The notes beneath the pieces are model-generated. The model made no database searches. It was not told where the DNA came from and saw only the letters and a list, made by a program, of their open reading frames with translations. Positions 12,386 through 25,776 of a stretch of DNA of 64,000 nucleotides are shown here, piece after piece; the stretch's first letter is position 1, and the number at the start of each line of letters is the position of its first letter. A program made the position numbers and the translations under genes. The DNA is taken from the NCBI RefSeq assembly GCF_008831285.2, contig NC_045141.1, forward strand, positions 27,145,315 through 27,209,314, in the 5' to 3' direction. Origin of the DNA: Nymphaea colorata (Eukaryota; Streptophyta; Magnoliopsida; Nymphaeales; Nymphaeaceae).

Positions 12386-14121
12386 GTATTGAGACGACAT
12401 TTGAAAATATGATATCTATGATCTTGTCTAAAATTTTCAACGATTTTAACTAACAATGCAGAAATTGATGGCCTAATATAGAACCCTTACTGTTATTGTT
12501 GTTGGACGATGGGAGAAGAAAGAGAAGTGGAAGGAAGATGGATGGGGCATTATATTGATGTGATCGTTTTTCTATTGTGAGTGGGTACAATTATGCTTTC
12601 TGCTTGTGGACTGCTTTTTTAAGGAAACTCATTCTTTCTACGCAGGATCCTCAGGTTAAGACATACTGCAAGTTTGCAAGGAATGCATCGAACCTCCTTT
12701 TCAGAATTTATTATTTCTTGTCTCTTATTCAGCATCGAACACAGCTATGCTTGCTGGATCTTCTAAGTTTCTAACATACATGAAGGGTTGCACAACTGTG
12801 AACTAGCATTTTGTATATAAAATCAAGCATCTGCATGCTGGAAGAAAAATGAATTTGCCAGACTAGCCAAACGAAATGTCCAGGAGATTTAACAAAATAA
12901 ACACAAACAATTATATGATAAAATCGCATGTGGGCATTCATCAGCACCTGCTGGTTTACAGTCTAACCAGTTCAAAATGCAGCTTGTTAGAGGAAGAAAT
13001 GGTTTCAGTGCAAACAGCTCAATTTCTTTTCTTGTATATCCTTGAACTAAATGGCAAATCAAATTTTCGCACATAATGAAGACTTCTACCCACTAAGACT
13101 AAGGTTCTGATTGGGTAATGGTAGCTGGAACCGGAGTTCATGCACTTGGTATAATTTGCTCAGACTACCTTCCGGTCGTTGATCGGAAACTGAAAACTGG
13201 GATGCAAATATATGCATTTCAGAAAGGAACAGATAACCTCCCAACGCTGTATCTGCACTCAATCTAGACTGTAACTGGCATCTCCTACAAACGGTAGCCA
13301 CTAAAACCAGGATTTATAAGAGCTCGCTTCTCAAATGCATAAACTCTCTTCAGTTCAAACTTAAAAGTCCTCAACAGGACTCAGATTAAGTTACATGGGC
13401 TTTCTTTGGAGCACTAAGGCAAAGGGTCCAAAATTCAGAGTAAATCTGATGTTCTAATAGGACTTCAGCAAACAGAACTCGGGATGATGTATAATCCAAT
13501 GAAATCTAAAATGAAAAAAAAAAAAAAAATCAACCAATAAGAGCTTTATACATATCAGTCGATTCAGATCTCCACCCAAAAGAAATGTAAATATAATTTA
13601 TTTTGGGACGAAACGAAGAAGGTCAACCATAACATTACCTTCAACCTATGATTCACTGCGGGATGGATGTCGATGTGACTCTCCTCGTTCTCTTCGCCTG
13701 AGTCTCTCTCGTGCTCTCTCTTGACATATTTCTCATGATCCGATAGCGCGACATTGAAATCAAACGCCTCGTTTCTCTCATTGAAACCTAAGCCAATGAA
13801 TGCATGTTTTCCCCTTCCGTCTTCTATCTTCAGCACAAAATAGCGGGAGGAATCAAGAACAGTTTCCACGGAATTCTCTCTCTGCCCTGGGAGGACGAAG
13901 CAGGCGGCAAAGAGGTCGCCTGAGTTGGGATCTTCAAGCCGAATCTCACATCTTTCTTTACATGACACGACCCTCAGTCTTCCCGACCAAATCTTATCAG
14001 ACTGAAGCCACTCCCCACACTTGTAACCACCACTACTGCTTCTGGGAGGAATTTTATACACGGAGACTTCCCGGACGACAAGAAGAGTTTGCTCGAGTGC
14101 TTCTTCTTCCTCAAACGACAT
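9420..14121 (-). CDS. NECAP1: NECAP-like adaptin-ear-binding coat-associated protein
   Basis: Three coding exons on the minus strand: 14121-13639 (161 codons), 9984-9679 (102 codons) and 9488-9420 (22 codons plus TAA), all phase 0, giving 285 aa. Exon 1 encodes the whole NECAP PH-like fold (about residues 10-160), with conserved runs YKCGEWLQSDKIWSGRLRVV, CEIRLEDPNSGDLFAACFV, FIGLGFNERNEAFDFNVALS and the NHRLKEGETIRI join to exon 2. Exon 2 is a flexible Gly/Pro-rich tail. The last residues are GWAAF, a terminal WxxF motif of the kind that binds adaptor ear domains. Family knowledge: NECAPs assist AP-2/clathrin endocytosis; some plant databases mislabel this family as an ABC protein. Intron 1 is 3.65 kb. 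Intron 2 starts GTCTCT followed by a CT tract. The ATG at 14121 starts the conserved MSFEEEE. Confidence 0.95.
9646..9678 (-). repeat. CT microsatellite at the donor of NECAP intron 2
   Basis: On the coding strand the intron opens GTCTCTCTCT and continues as an uninterrupted CT run of roughly 28 bases, then CACTCACTCA. The donor has no match to GTAAGT beyond GT. Confidence 0.85.
12346..12384. repeat. Compound TG/TA microsatellite in NECAP intron 1
   Basis: A TCTGTCTGTGTG run passes into TG repeats and then TA repeats. It lies inside the 3.65-kb intron, where I saw no other gene-like sequence. Confidence 0.85.
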
Positions 14122-14129
14122 CCTTTCCT

Positions 14130-14705
14130 GAAAAGGAGGGGATCCCCTGATCAAAGGAAGTATGCGTATCGAAAAATTAACAAGCGGATGTAATAGCTGT
14201 TTCAAGGATTTAGATGTTTCAAGCGATCAAAATACAGTAGAACTTCGTTGGGATGATGGAATTAGAAAAGATTCGAAACAGAACACCAGGATTTCTGCTC
14301 AGAGGTCAAGAAAATGGTGGCGATCGGTGGTAGCAATTTTCAGGCACAAGATATCTCTGGATTGAAGTGGGATCAGCAGATTGGAAAGTCTTCGAGCAAT
14401 AAATAGCCGGGTTCCGTAAAGTGGCTCTGAGGACTTGAAGTATAAGATAAGGGATCGAAGAAAGGGGGTTTATGTTCAGAATGCGCCTGATTGCTGAGAT
14501 CCGAGAGGCAGTTTAGGATCTGCCAAATTCTACTCAGCACAAGGATAACGGAAGGAGGAGATGACTTCCCCGGAATTTCCCAAGTGTTTTTCGTTCATCA
14601 AAACTTGATAGCCAACTAGAAGGTTTTCCCTGAATTTCAGGTTGCGGAGAAGGATATGAAGAGTGAATAGCGAATAGACATCGCGAAGCGCCGAAGGCAA
14701 CTCAC
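14130..14705 (-). other. Probable intron in the NECAP 5' leader
   Basis: Reading the minus strand, CCTTTTCAG ends just before GAAAGG-ATG, a good acceptor 8 bases upstream of the start codon. A good donor, GTGAGT, lies at 14705-14700 after a CT-rich stretch (about 14790-14706) that looks like a transcribed leader. This is inferred from splice signals only. Confidence 0.45.
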
Positions 14706-15070
14706 GGGCCAAGGGAGAAAAAGGAGAAAGGCTTTTCGGAATTCGGTGATGGAATTGACGCGGTGAGATAAAGAGAGAGACGCCTTCGTCGCGTCCTGTT
14801 TGACACTGCTTTCCATATTCTCATCATATCTTCTCTTTTCCGAAAAAAACGCTCCACGTTTCTTTCTCGCTTCACATGCAGTGCATAATCACGAGTCATG
14901 GCTTCAACATTTTCAGCAACTGTACAAGAGGCACCAAAAACACTTTACTTTGGGAGAATCACATTTAGAATGTATAAACCGAAAACAACCTGCCGGAGGG
15001 CATGCCTCCACATTTTTACTCAGACAACTGACATCGATACAAAGAATCAAAGAAAGAATAACTCACTTAA

Positions 15071-15158
15071 CAACGGGTATTATTTAACAGTCTTTTCTCT
15101 TTGTATTTGTATTAATCATCCATTTTACAATCACCAACTGCCAAAATAATACCCGTTG
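15071..15158. repeat. Inverted repeat pair, 15-bp perfect arms
   Basis: CAACGGGTATTATTT (15071-15085) is matched exactly in inverse orientation at 15144-15158, with 58 bases between. It could be a tiny MITE remnant or simply a stem-loop. No target duplication is visible next to the arms. Confidence 0.6.
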
Positions 15159-15191
15159 AATGGATCTAGCGTAAGGGTTTGGTAGCTACTA

Positions 15192-15212
15192 ATATATATA
15201 TATATATATATA
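15192..15212. repeat. TA microsatellite
   Basis: An uninterrupted AT/TA run of about 21 bases in intergenic DNA. Confidence 0.9.
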
Positions 15213-17416
15213 GCCTGAATGGGATGACTGATTCAATAGCGTATCCAAATTTATGGATTTTAAAGTTATTTTGTCTTTTTTGTTTGTTCTTTAAATTACT
15301 TCTTCAATCTTTTTAACCGGTTCAGCTGAATCGAGCAATTCACCGAATCAATAACGAGTCGAGTTGGTTCACAAACAGGTGTGTACGACACTAGTATGTT
15401 TATTACGTCGGTCCACATCACATTTGGTCGGTCTCTCTCATCAACTGTTGTATTTTGTATGAAGAATATAAGAATATTCTTTCATCTATACATGCTTGCC
15501 TACTAAATATAAGCACCGGATTTAAGTTATGCGTCTCCACTAAAGGGAGGGACTAATCCATGAAAATTAACGTCTTTGAACCGTTTTTTCTTTTACTTGA
15601 GAATTAATAAACAAACTCTTTTTTTTTTTTCTTTATTATAATGAAAGATAAAGGTTCCGCCTCGAGCAGCCCCATTATTGCCGTAGGCCTCTAAACTCAT
15701 TTCCGTATGTTTGTTTAACTATGCATCTTTTTTTTCTCTAAAACGAGAAACGATATCTTCTTGTGATTGAATCATAACTGAGTCGCCGAACAATTCAACT
15801 TAGTTGGTGAAGCCCTAAATCGTCACTAGTGTATTTACAAAGGAGTGCACAAAGTCACCGACATCCAAATTGTTGGCCCACCTTGGTTTGATCCTCGCTT
15901 CCGTCTCAAATATGACCCACTTGTTTCTTTCCTTCTTCTTTTAGATGAGTTTAACAACAACAACACAACACCATTAAAAGGCACAGGCCGACTGCGTAGT
16001 GACAAGGGCGGGACTTGATTCATGTTCGAATTCGCAGTTCCTCTTTTGAGTTTGGCTGATTGAAGAACAGAACATTAATGCTTTCTAAATTTTTATTACA
16101 TGATGATTAAGCAGTGGAAAAATTATGAGTTTAGATGCCTCAATGGACATGCTGACAAATTGATAAACCTAAGGTTATCAGTTCGATTCCTCTTGATGCT
16201 ATCAGTTCGAAACCGGTGTTGTTCCCTCCCACTCATTCGAAAAATAAATTTATTTTATTGGAAGATAAACTTTTGCCTGACTGATGAACTAAAGATGAGC
16301 GGAAGAGCAAATCGGCCAAGATTTTTGTGGGACCCATCTGTTTTTAACAAATATTTTATCAAACAATGTTTGTGACAGGAGATTAAAAGGTACGTGTCTT
16401 CAACATTCTAGGCATGTCCTATGCAAAAATTTGGTCATATATCTGATCGTGTTCATCAAAATTCAAAAGTTTAGTTTTTAGTGTGACCAAATTAGATGAC
16501 AACTCAAGCAGTAAACAAACATGTTCAAATGAAGAGTATATAACTTATTCTGCATATTTGTTCCATAATCATTAGAGAAAACGGTAACTAGTGCTGTCGA
16601 GATGGTTTATCCAATCGAATCCGTTAGCCTGCCGATTGGGAAAAGGTTTACTTTACCCACTCACGAGAGTCGTACGCGGATCGCGATACAAAGCAGTTTT
16701 CAACGTCTATATATATTTTTAACCGAAAGCTAATAAGTAATATAAAATAGCAAAAATATTAAGTGGCACTCTTGAATCTACTTTTTACATGTATTGGTGC
16801 AACTGCGTCTTTAAAATGAAGTTGCTATGTCTTCCTTCCTACCGTGACCGTGGTGCTCAATAATCCAAATTTGTCGTTTGAACGTTATATTTCAAATTTC
16901 GACGTGAAAATAAAAGTACAATTCAAATTGTGAATTTGAAAACAGTTTTGGATATGGCATTAGGTTTTTTCGTTACTCACATTTGAATTTCAATACATAA
17001 ATAAATGTCCAATAAATCGGATATAGTAAAACTTACATCCGATTCTAATCCAGTGCATGTCAAACCAAATCAAATATATGCTTATTCAGAATACATGTTA
17101 TTCAGAATCTAAGCTTTACTTTCCTGTGCAGTGTGCATACCATAAGCTAGGAGAACCAATTTTTTTAATAATATTAGTCATATTATACTTTAATGTGAAA
17201 ATATAGAACAAGAACTTCAAATTATTTACTGACAAGCTATCATGTACATCCCTGTAAATCAAATCTGGCATCAAAGTTCGACTAAATACACGTAGAATCC
17301 GTTGGCCTTCGATCTCCAATAGCATGTTGCTCTGATATGCGATCATATTATCTCGGTGATACTTAGATCTGAGCCGTCTGTACTATGTAAAAGAAAAAAG
17401 GAAGAAGGACGACTAA

Positions 17417-18007
<591 letters not shown>

Positions 18008-19686
18008 GCTTCTCTCTCCCGTCAAGAGGCTTGCGTTTCGTCTTTGTGCGAATTTCTTGCATAGGTTTTTGGGGGATTTGGGGCCTGCTTATGTGAATAT
18101 CATCAGGGGATGACTTGCCGGTGGTTCTATTGTTCTTTCATTTTTCTTTCACCTGTTGCACATGGTATCTTCAACAATGCCGAAGAAATGCAAACTAATC
18201 CTTTCTCTTATAATGGCATCTCTTTCTGTAAAGCCTAGGGGTGTTTATTTGACGTTCAGTGTTGCTTACACGATGGGGAAACTTCATTTTCTAATGTCTG
18301 CCCAAATTTGTTTCTCGTTGGTTTATTCTCAAAATTTTTGTTGACGATGGGCTGGTTTTTGTCGCCTGGATCAGTGCCTTGGTTGGGGAACTTCGACACA
18401 GATATTCCTAACATTTGCGCGTCGCCACAAATTTCTATGGAATCCGTTTATGTCATAATACAAGGGCAAGATTTCGCTTTCTGTGGCAATGTTATTCGTG
18501 TGTTCAAAATCTTTATATCAATTGACGTGTAGTGTCAACGTTAGTTTGTGGGACCAAAATTGTTTACTCGCGGTTAGTGATTTGGGCGTCTTTATCCAAG
18601 ATTCTCTCTGGCCTGCAAAATCTGCTCGGTTGCTTTCCTTTAGCTTTCTTAATGTTAGTTACGTATAAAATCAAACCAATGATATTTAATTTAAACTGAT
18701 TAACCAACTGAGAAAATGAGTTATAAGAAAGGTCTTGGGAGATACGTATTTAAACTTTATGTCATCATTCCGGGAAAAAAATGTATTTATGTTTTCATGA
18801 AAAGTTTCCTTTATTAGCTTTAAAAAAATTTATTCATTTTTGTGAGGACAAGAATGCCCTGTGAGAGATTTGTATCGTTTCAGTTTGCGCTGCCGAAAAA
18901 AGAAGAATCTTCTTTTACCAGATTTCTTCCATTCAAATATTTTTCTACGTGCGTATTTTCTCACTTTCCGGGTACTTCACAAAAGGCCGGCAGGCTTTTC
19001 AATGGAAATTTCTCGTTTAAAGCAAAACCTCATGATAAATTCGAAGTTCCTGAAATAACTATCTACATAATACTCGTATAATTTCGGGAGCCTTAAGAGG
19101 ATACAAATAATCAATTCTGTCTTCATAAATTGCTAAAAGTTCTCGAATTCATAAATTGCTAAAAGTTCTCGAACAGTTAATGCATGGTTGATGATCTCAT
19201 GAAAAAAAAAAAAAAAGGGCTTCAAGATCTGCGTATAACGGCCGACAACTATGACCACGATACTCTTTGTTTAATGGGGAGTTTTAGATAGGTCCAAAGT
19301 TTTGGCCATAATATTATAAAAGACCATTGCAATTTGGTTGTTCTCTTTTTGCCGTCACCTGTTAAATGAAGAATTTTACCATTATCTCACTCTCGAGATA
19401 TTGATAAAATAGCTCTTTTTTTTCCCTGTTCTGGTTCGATCTAAATATGGTTTGAGCTCCACCACCAAACTTTACAAAGGCAACACCAAGGAAAAGATCG
19501 TACACTTTATCAAAATCTTAAACTGAGCACGCTCTTTCCTATATGTTTCTTTCTGCGAAATGTGGCCCCTTTCAGAATTATCTCAACATATGAACGCCTA
19601 AGTTGAAAATTTCGCAAACTTATTGGCCGACCTATATACTCTGGAGATACGTCGCCTTATACGGTGCGTATGTTGATCATCCACCC
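18008..19686. other. H4 3' flank and PMT upstream DNA
   Basis: The H4 3' untranslated region is expected in the first few hundred bases. After that the DNA is AT-rich without supported genes. A perfect 26-bp tandem duplication lies at 19122-19173. Confidence 0.5.
19122..19173. repeat. Perfect 26-bp tandem duplication
   Basis: The unit beginning TTCATAAATTGCTAAAAG occurs at 19122-19147 and again, identical, at 19148-19173. Confidence 0.9.
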
Positions 19687-19693
19687 TATAAAA
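19687..19693 (+). promoter_or_regulatory. TATA box of the PMT methyltransferase gene
   Basis: TATAAAA is followed about 35 bases later by a CT-rich leader (CTCTCTCTCT at about 19723-19736), the usual layout of a plant core promoter. Confidence 0.6.
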
Positions 19694-19813
19694 GCGCGAA
19701 AGCCGAAGTGCCCGACGCGGCCTCTCTCTCTCTCTCACTGCCCTCTGTTCAGTCTCTCTTCCCGTTCCTTCTTTATAGCCCGTCGAAGGTGTTCCATCTG
19801 GAGATCGATTGCC

Positions 19814-19864
19814 ATGAGATCCAGGGCTTCTTTGATGGAAACCTCTGCTGATCGTTTAGGTTGA
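19814..19864 (+). other. Upstream ORF in the PMT leader (16 codons)
   Basis: ATG at 19814 opens a 16-codon frame that stops with TGA at 19862-19864, two bases before the leader-intron donor (AAG/GTAAGG, GT at 19867). It lies wholly in the inferred first non-coding exon and could reduce translation of the main ORF. Confidence 0.55.
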
Positions 19865-19866
19865 AG

Positions 19867-20885
19867 GTAAGGTCAGATCTGCGCTACTGTAAGCGTGAGT
19901 CGTATTTCTCTCTCCCTGTACCGCGCTTTCAGACGGCATCTGCTCGTGCATAGTTTGCCATTGTAGATTTTTTCGGAATTCGGCTTTGATTTGAGATCAG
20001 ATATAGAGTTCTCCGTTGTTTTTAGTTTGCTCTCTATGCACTTTGTGCAGATCTACGATTCCTTTGGCGAGAACGGTGCCGATTTTGCGTTCTTTTTCTA
20101 AACTTTGAGATCTTGATCCTTCCATTTTTCTCAGATCTGTGTGTCTCTTGCTCATCCTTTGTCATGTTGGACACGAGGTGTGAACTGCAATTTCTCGGCA
20201 CTTGTTTTCACTCGCTGTACTTAATTGGTATCTTTCATATTACCTGTAGAGCTCGCGCGTAACACGGTTTCTCTATATACCGTTTCTTCAGATTTTTGTT
20301 CCAAAAAAAAACTTTATAGTCATTGTTGCGTGACATTATTTTCTCCCGGTTGCGATTTGCTTGACTTGAAATCTGGATGCGTCTTTCTTTATATCCGGAG
20401 AATGAATGGGCTTTTCTTTGGCCTTGTGTTTATTCCCTCTTTTTAATAGGTAACCGGCAAAAGTTTATACACGCTTAGTCAGCTGTCGGTGGCTGAGTTC
20501 ACACCGCAGAAATTTCGTGGCTGTGCTCTGTAAAATAATAGGAAATTGTTCGTATTATATGTAATTAAATAATAACCTGAGATTGACCTTGAATTGTATC
20601 CAATTTTGAAGATACAGTGGAATACGATCTTCGTCATTTTCATACTTTCTTCTACGTGTCCATCGTTGAATTTCACTCGTATTCTCTATTTTGTGTTTCT
20701 CGTCTGAGATTTCTGGTTGATGTTTTCGTCTCTCAGGTCTGATTTCTGTAGATCTAACTATAACTTTCTATACGTATCATCTATGCTGCCCCTTTTTGAA
20801 GTAGTAGTTATAGATCTCCTACAATAGGCGGGTCTGAGTCCTTTTTTTTCTCCACTCATTTCTGCTTGCAATTTGCTTGATTCAG
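19867..20885 (+). other. Intron in the PMT 5' leader
   Basis: The donor GTAAGG at 19867 follows the CT-rich leader. The best acceptor is the CAG ending at 20885 after a pyrimidine-rich stretch, 95 bases before the start codon. The intron is about 1.0 kb and T-rich throughout. Large first introns in the leader are common in plant genes and can raise expression. Confidence 0.55.
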
Positions 20886-20980
20886 CTAGTCCCCATGTCT
20901 ACGAACTTGTGATATAGCAAAAATCCAAAAAAGAAGATAGCAAATAAGCAAGTTGAAGCTGTAGAAAATTAGAAGCCAAG

Positions 20981-23900
20981 ATGATGCGGGGTCGGCCAGA
21001 TGGAGCTCAAAGGAAGGGCTTGGTGACTTCCTTGTGTGTCATGGCTGTTCTCCTTTGCTTTATATTTGTATATTACGGTTCATCCTTCGGATCTGGAGGG
21101 AACCACGGGACGTCAGCTTTTGAGTACGGAAGATCACTAAGAAAGTTAGGATCTACCTATTTGGGTGGCGAAGAGGAGGCGGATCCAGCTGATAGGTTGA
21201 GGACCGATGAGGACTCCAGGCTCGGGATGGAGGACGGTGATGTTGATTTCGTCCCCAAAAGCTTTCCTGTAAGTTACTATTAATGCTCTTGACAATGGTT
21301 ACTTTGTCACCGTTGTCAGTTTATTTATGTTGATCCTTTTCTTTGTTTTCAAGGTCTGCGACTCTCGACATTCAGAGCTAATTCCCTGCCTAGATAGAAA
21401 TCTCATTTACCAGTTGAGATTGAAGCTGGACCTGAACCTGATGGAGCATTATGAGAGACATTGTCCTCCTGCTGACAGGCGCTATAATTGTTTGATCCCA
21501 CCACCTCCGGGTTACCAGGTAACAACGGGTACACCTTTTGAACGTAGTGCATGTTTTTCTCGATTTGTCTTGTTTATGAAATTTGCGAAATACCATGAAT
21601 CTCAGGCTCAAAGACATTGCCATCCACATGATGGACAATTGTTTTAGTTCATGTAACAACAGTGTGTTTGGTTGAAACTTGACTGGCTTGCTGGATGGCC
21701 TTCTAAAACGGAAATAGTGCCCTTATACATTTCATCCCTCTAAAAAATTGCCGTTGCGAGGCAATTACTAGTTTGTCATGTTGTCCAGAGTTCTTGTCTT
21801 GTACGTTTTAAATTATGATAGTCCTGGTTGTTTGCATGGTTTTATATGCTTCATTAATGTTTTAGTCCTGACTTTTGCTCTCTCTCCCCTTTTGTGGTAA
21901 CGACATTTTGCAGATCCCAATCAAGTGGCCTAAAAGCAGAGATGAAGTATGGAAAGCAAACATACCTCACACCCACCTTGCCCATGAGAAGTCTGATCAA
22001 AACTGGATGGTTGTGAAGGGTGAGAAAATAGTGTTTCCTGGTGGTGGTACTCACTTTCATTATGGAGCTGATAAGTACATTGCTGCACTCGCAAATGTAA
22101 GTTCAGCAAATTTGAGAATGAAATTTCAGTAATTGATAAACTTTTTTGCCGACAAATGTTTGACGATTAATTTTGTTAATGAAATTGACAGATGCTCAAC
22201 TTCAGTGACAATAATCTGAATAACAATGGGAATATTCGTACGGTGCTTGATGTGGGTTGTGGAGTTGCAAGTTTTGGTGCATACCTCCTTTCCTCAGATG
22301 TAATTGCAATGTCATTGGCACCAAATGATGTTCATCAGAACCAGATTCAGTTTGCATTGGAAAGAGGAATACCTGCATATCTTGGTGTACTGGGTACTAA
22401 GAGGCTTCCTTACCCAAGCAGATCATTTGAATTTGCGCATTGTTCTAGGTGTCGAATTGATTGGCTTCAGAGAGATGGAATACTTCTGTTGGAGTTGGAC
22501 AGGGTACTAAGACCAGGAGGCTATTTTGCTTACTCCTCTCCGGAAGCATATGCGCAGGATGAAGAGGATCTCCGTATCTGGAGAGAAATGAGTGCCCTAG
22601 TAGAACGTATGTGTTGGAAAATTGCTTCCAAAAGAGACCAGACAGTCATTTGGATGAAACCTCTTACAAATGATTGTTACATGAAAAGACCACCTGGTAC
22701 ACACCCACCTATGTGCAAATCTGACGATGATCCAGATGCAGTATGGGGTGTACCAATGGAAGCTTGCATTACTCCATACTCTGAACGTAAGTAGCATAAG
22801 TTTTAGCTGCCTCTGCGCCTTCTTGCTACCTATGCTTGTCCACTAAATTTGCAGCTGTGCTTTAAGTGTCAAACTTTTTTTAATACCTATTGAATCTTGT
22901 GTAATCATTTTTGGCCCTGTATATTGACTGAACTCGTTTAATAGTGTCTGGACACTTCTTCTTCTTTTTAAAACCTCTAATTCGTATTGTATTTTGGATA
23001 TGGCAATCATAGTCTGAATGAGGTTTGTATGTTCTAAGTAGGAAGAAAAGACAGTGGTCTCATTTTTTTAAAATATGGGCGTAATGTATTTTCTGGATAA
23101 ATGATTCTACAATCTTTTCTAAATTGTCTTGTCATCTAGATGTAGTTCCCTTTGGCTTATTAAAGCTTATTAAAAATACAAGTTTCATTTGTTACTTATC
23201 TGAAACATTTGTTTTTTGAACTCCAAAGGCACTATAAACTGAATGTGTAACTTTAGCATATCTAATTCATCAATTTACACTTGGTCTGACATTTACTAGA
23301 TTCTTTGACCCCAATGGGTCTATCCATTTGGTTCTGAGCTTGGAAATTGTCCCCATCTTTAATGTCTTCTCACTATCACGCATCCAGGTGCATGTCCATT
23401 CATAGGTACAAATTCCTCGTTGCATTTTTGTTATAAGCAGCCATTTTCTTTTACATGTTTTATCCTTTTCTTGTTGGTCTGTTCATCTTGTGGCAATTAT
23501 ATATCACGTAACATCCAAATTTTAGTCTCTTTAAAATTATAAACAAGTCCGTTTTCCAAATAACCGTTCTGTTTGTGCTTATTATCTTGTGAAATTTGAT
23601 ATTTGAGCTTGTTATTAGCATTTGACTGTTTGGTCATGTTTTTTTTCTTCTCTTTCTCCACTTTTGTCTAGTTTTCCTTTAGATTATATCTTTTAAGTTT
23701 TCATGGTGAAGAGTCTTACTTTTGGAATTTTTTAAGGAAAAGAAAAATGTTATGGGTGCACCTTTACTCGTGTTTCAATGCCAACTAACTTATGTGCGTC
23801 CATGGCCTGAAACTCACCAGATGACCACAACGCCATGGGAAGTGAATTAGTGCCTTGGCCAGCTAGATTGACTGCTCCTCCTCCTCGTCTTGCTGATCAT

Positions 23901-25776
23901 GGCATCACACCTAGCAAGTTCAAGAAGGATACGGTGAGTACTGACCTAACAACCTCCTTGCACTGGTTGCGTCCCACAGTTGTGTACTACCATATATTCA
24001 CTAAGACGTGTTTGTGAACATGTACAGGAACTTTGGCAACGTAGGGTTGAACTTTACTGGAACCTGTTGAAGCCAAAGATTCAAGAGGATACCTTGCGTA
24101 ACATAATGGATATGAAGGCGAACATGGGGTCTTTTGCAGCTGCCCTCAGGGAAAAAAATGTGTGGGTGATGAACGTTGTTCCTGAAGATGTACCAAGTAC
24201 ACTAAGAATAATATATGACCGAGGACTGATTGGAACTACACATGACTGGTAAGAAGCTTATAAAATTGTAATTGGTTTCTATGTCCGATAGTTATGTCTA
24301 TGCATACCGTCTTCTTAAAGTTTTCTATTTGCAATAGCGTATACATCAGTATGACTAGACAGATCCTATTTGTAACGATGATTGCTTTCTTTTTTCTTTC
24401 CTTCTTGGCTTCTGCTTGTGGCTGTGGCATGGGCATAAATGGAAAGAATAAACAGAGATAAATGGTTGTGCTGGTGAAACTCATCATCTTGCCAGATGAA
24501 GATATGCAAAAACACCCACATGAAAATGATCATGGAGTTGCATATCTTTGCTTCTTGGGTGTGGTTGAGTGCAGTTGGTGTTAAGAAATAGTACTTCATA
24601 GTTAATTAATTTTTCAAGTATTTTCTGCTATGTGGATTCATCAATTTCATTTATTTGGATGAACATTAAATTCATGAATTTAGACGTTCAACTATGTATG
24701 CAATGATTTTAACGTGTACCGTCCATTTTGTGGCAAATGTGATCATCAAGAGTTTTTCTTCCACACCAGAATAGTTTGTTGTGCAAATAGGGCTTCTACT
24801 GAAAATGGCATGAGTCGGTATTGAGCTCATTGATTGCATATGCATATCTTTATATTTAGACACTCATATTCAGAGAAGCCCAATGACATGTTATCATGTT
24901 CCTAAGCAACCACAACTATGAGGTTCCACCACATGTAATGATTTCAGCACCGTTATATAAATAATTGTATGCTTTGTGACATCAGCATTCAGGGAAGTCT
25001 GATCTGAATCCGGTACATGACATGTCGTGAGGATCTACCTGCCTGGTGCTCCCACAACTTTGAAGCGAATATTGGTGGAGCCAAAGTTTTTCATTTTTTT
25101 TCTGAGGAAGGGTTGGGGGGGGAGGAGAGGGGGTAGTTGGGAAGGGTGAATGGTATTTTCAAATTTTTTATAGGGGCCAAGCAATAAAAAAATTCTGGTA
25201 CCAATTTGAAAAATTTTAAATTATAAATGTTAAAATTTTACTTTTCCAAAATCTGAGGGGGGGCCTGCAAACAGCTCTTAGGTTTAGTTTGAGACTCTGA
25301 GAGTCTGAATTTAAATGTTTCTGCATGTCTGTTGGATATTATGTCCTCTTTTCTTTCTTCTGTTGTGGTGTTCATATTTGTGTTCCCGAAAATTGTTTGA
25401 TCCTCTGGTTGGTCATTTATATCAAAAAATTAGAATTGTTGATGCTTGAATTCTGTGCAACAGGTGTGAGGCCTTTTCTACTTATCCCCGAACATATGAC
25501 CTCTTGCATGCTTGGAATGTGCTTTCTGATGTCGAGAAGAAGGGATGCAGTCTGGAGGATCTGCTCATTGAGATGGATCGTATTCTCCGGCCAACTGGGT
25601 TCATCATAGTCCGTGATAGAAAGCCCACCATTGATTTCATTAAGAAATACATACCAGCATTGCATTGGGAATCAGTGTCTGAATCCCCTTCTGAAGAAGA
25701 ATCAGAAGGTGAGACTGTCTTGCTGATTCAGAAAAGAATGTGGCAATCAGGCGAATCATTCAAAGATTCCATGTAA
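20981..25776 (+). CDS. PMT3/PMT8: Probable pectin-type methyltransferase, PMT3/PMT8 clade (DUF248)
   Basis: Seven coding exons: 20981-21268, 21354-21518, 21914-22096, 22192-22786, 23821-23933, 24028-24248 and 25464-25776. All are GT-AG with matching phases and give 625 aa. A short cytosolic N-terminus and one membrane anchor (about residues 13-33) make it a type II Golgi-style protein. A variable acidic stem (about 40-95) follows, then the DUF248 catalytic region: VCDSRHSELIPCLDRNLIYQ, WPKSRDEVWKANIPHTHLA, FPGGGTHFHYGADKYI, the SAM-binding motif VLDVGCGVASFGAYL (about 230-245), LPYPSRSFEFAHCSRCRIDW, and the second half with MDMKANMGSFAAAL and MDRILRPTGFIIVRD. Family knowledge: relatives such as QUA2 affect homogalacturonan, but the substrate of this clade is not settled. 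Alternative in-frame starts at codons 1 and 2 (MM) are equivalent. Confidence 0.95.

Noticed and set aside
16181-16215. tRNA T-arm-like GTTCGATTC at 16.2 kb
   Set aside because: It fits a B box, but no A box or cloverleaf lies at the right distance.
25060-25290. Possible hAT MITE in PMT intron 6 (GGTGGAGCC word and G-rich end)
   Set aside because: Only one terminus resembles the 27.7-kb element; no matching second end or target duplication was found.
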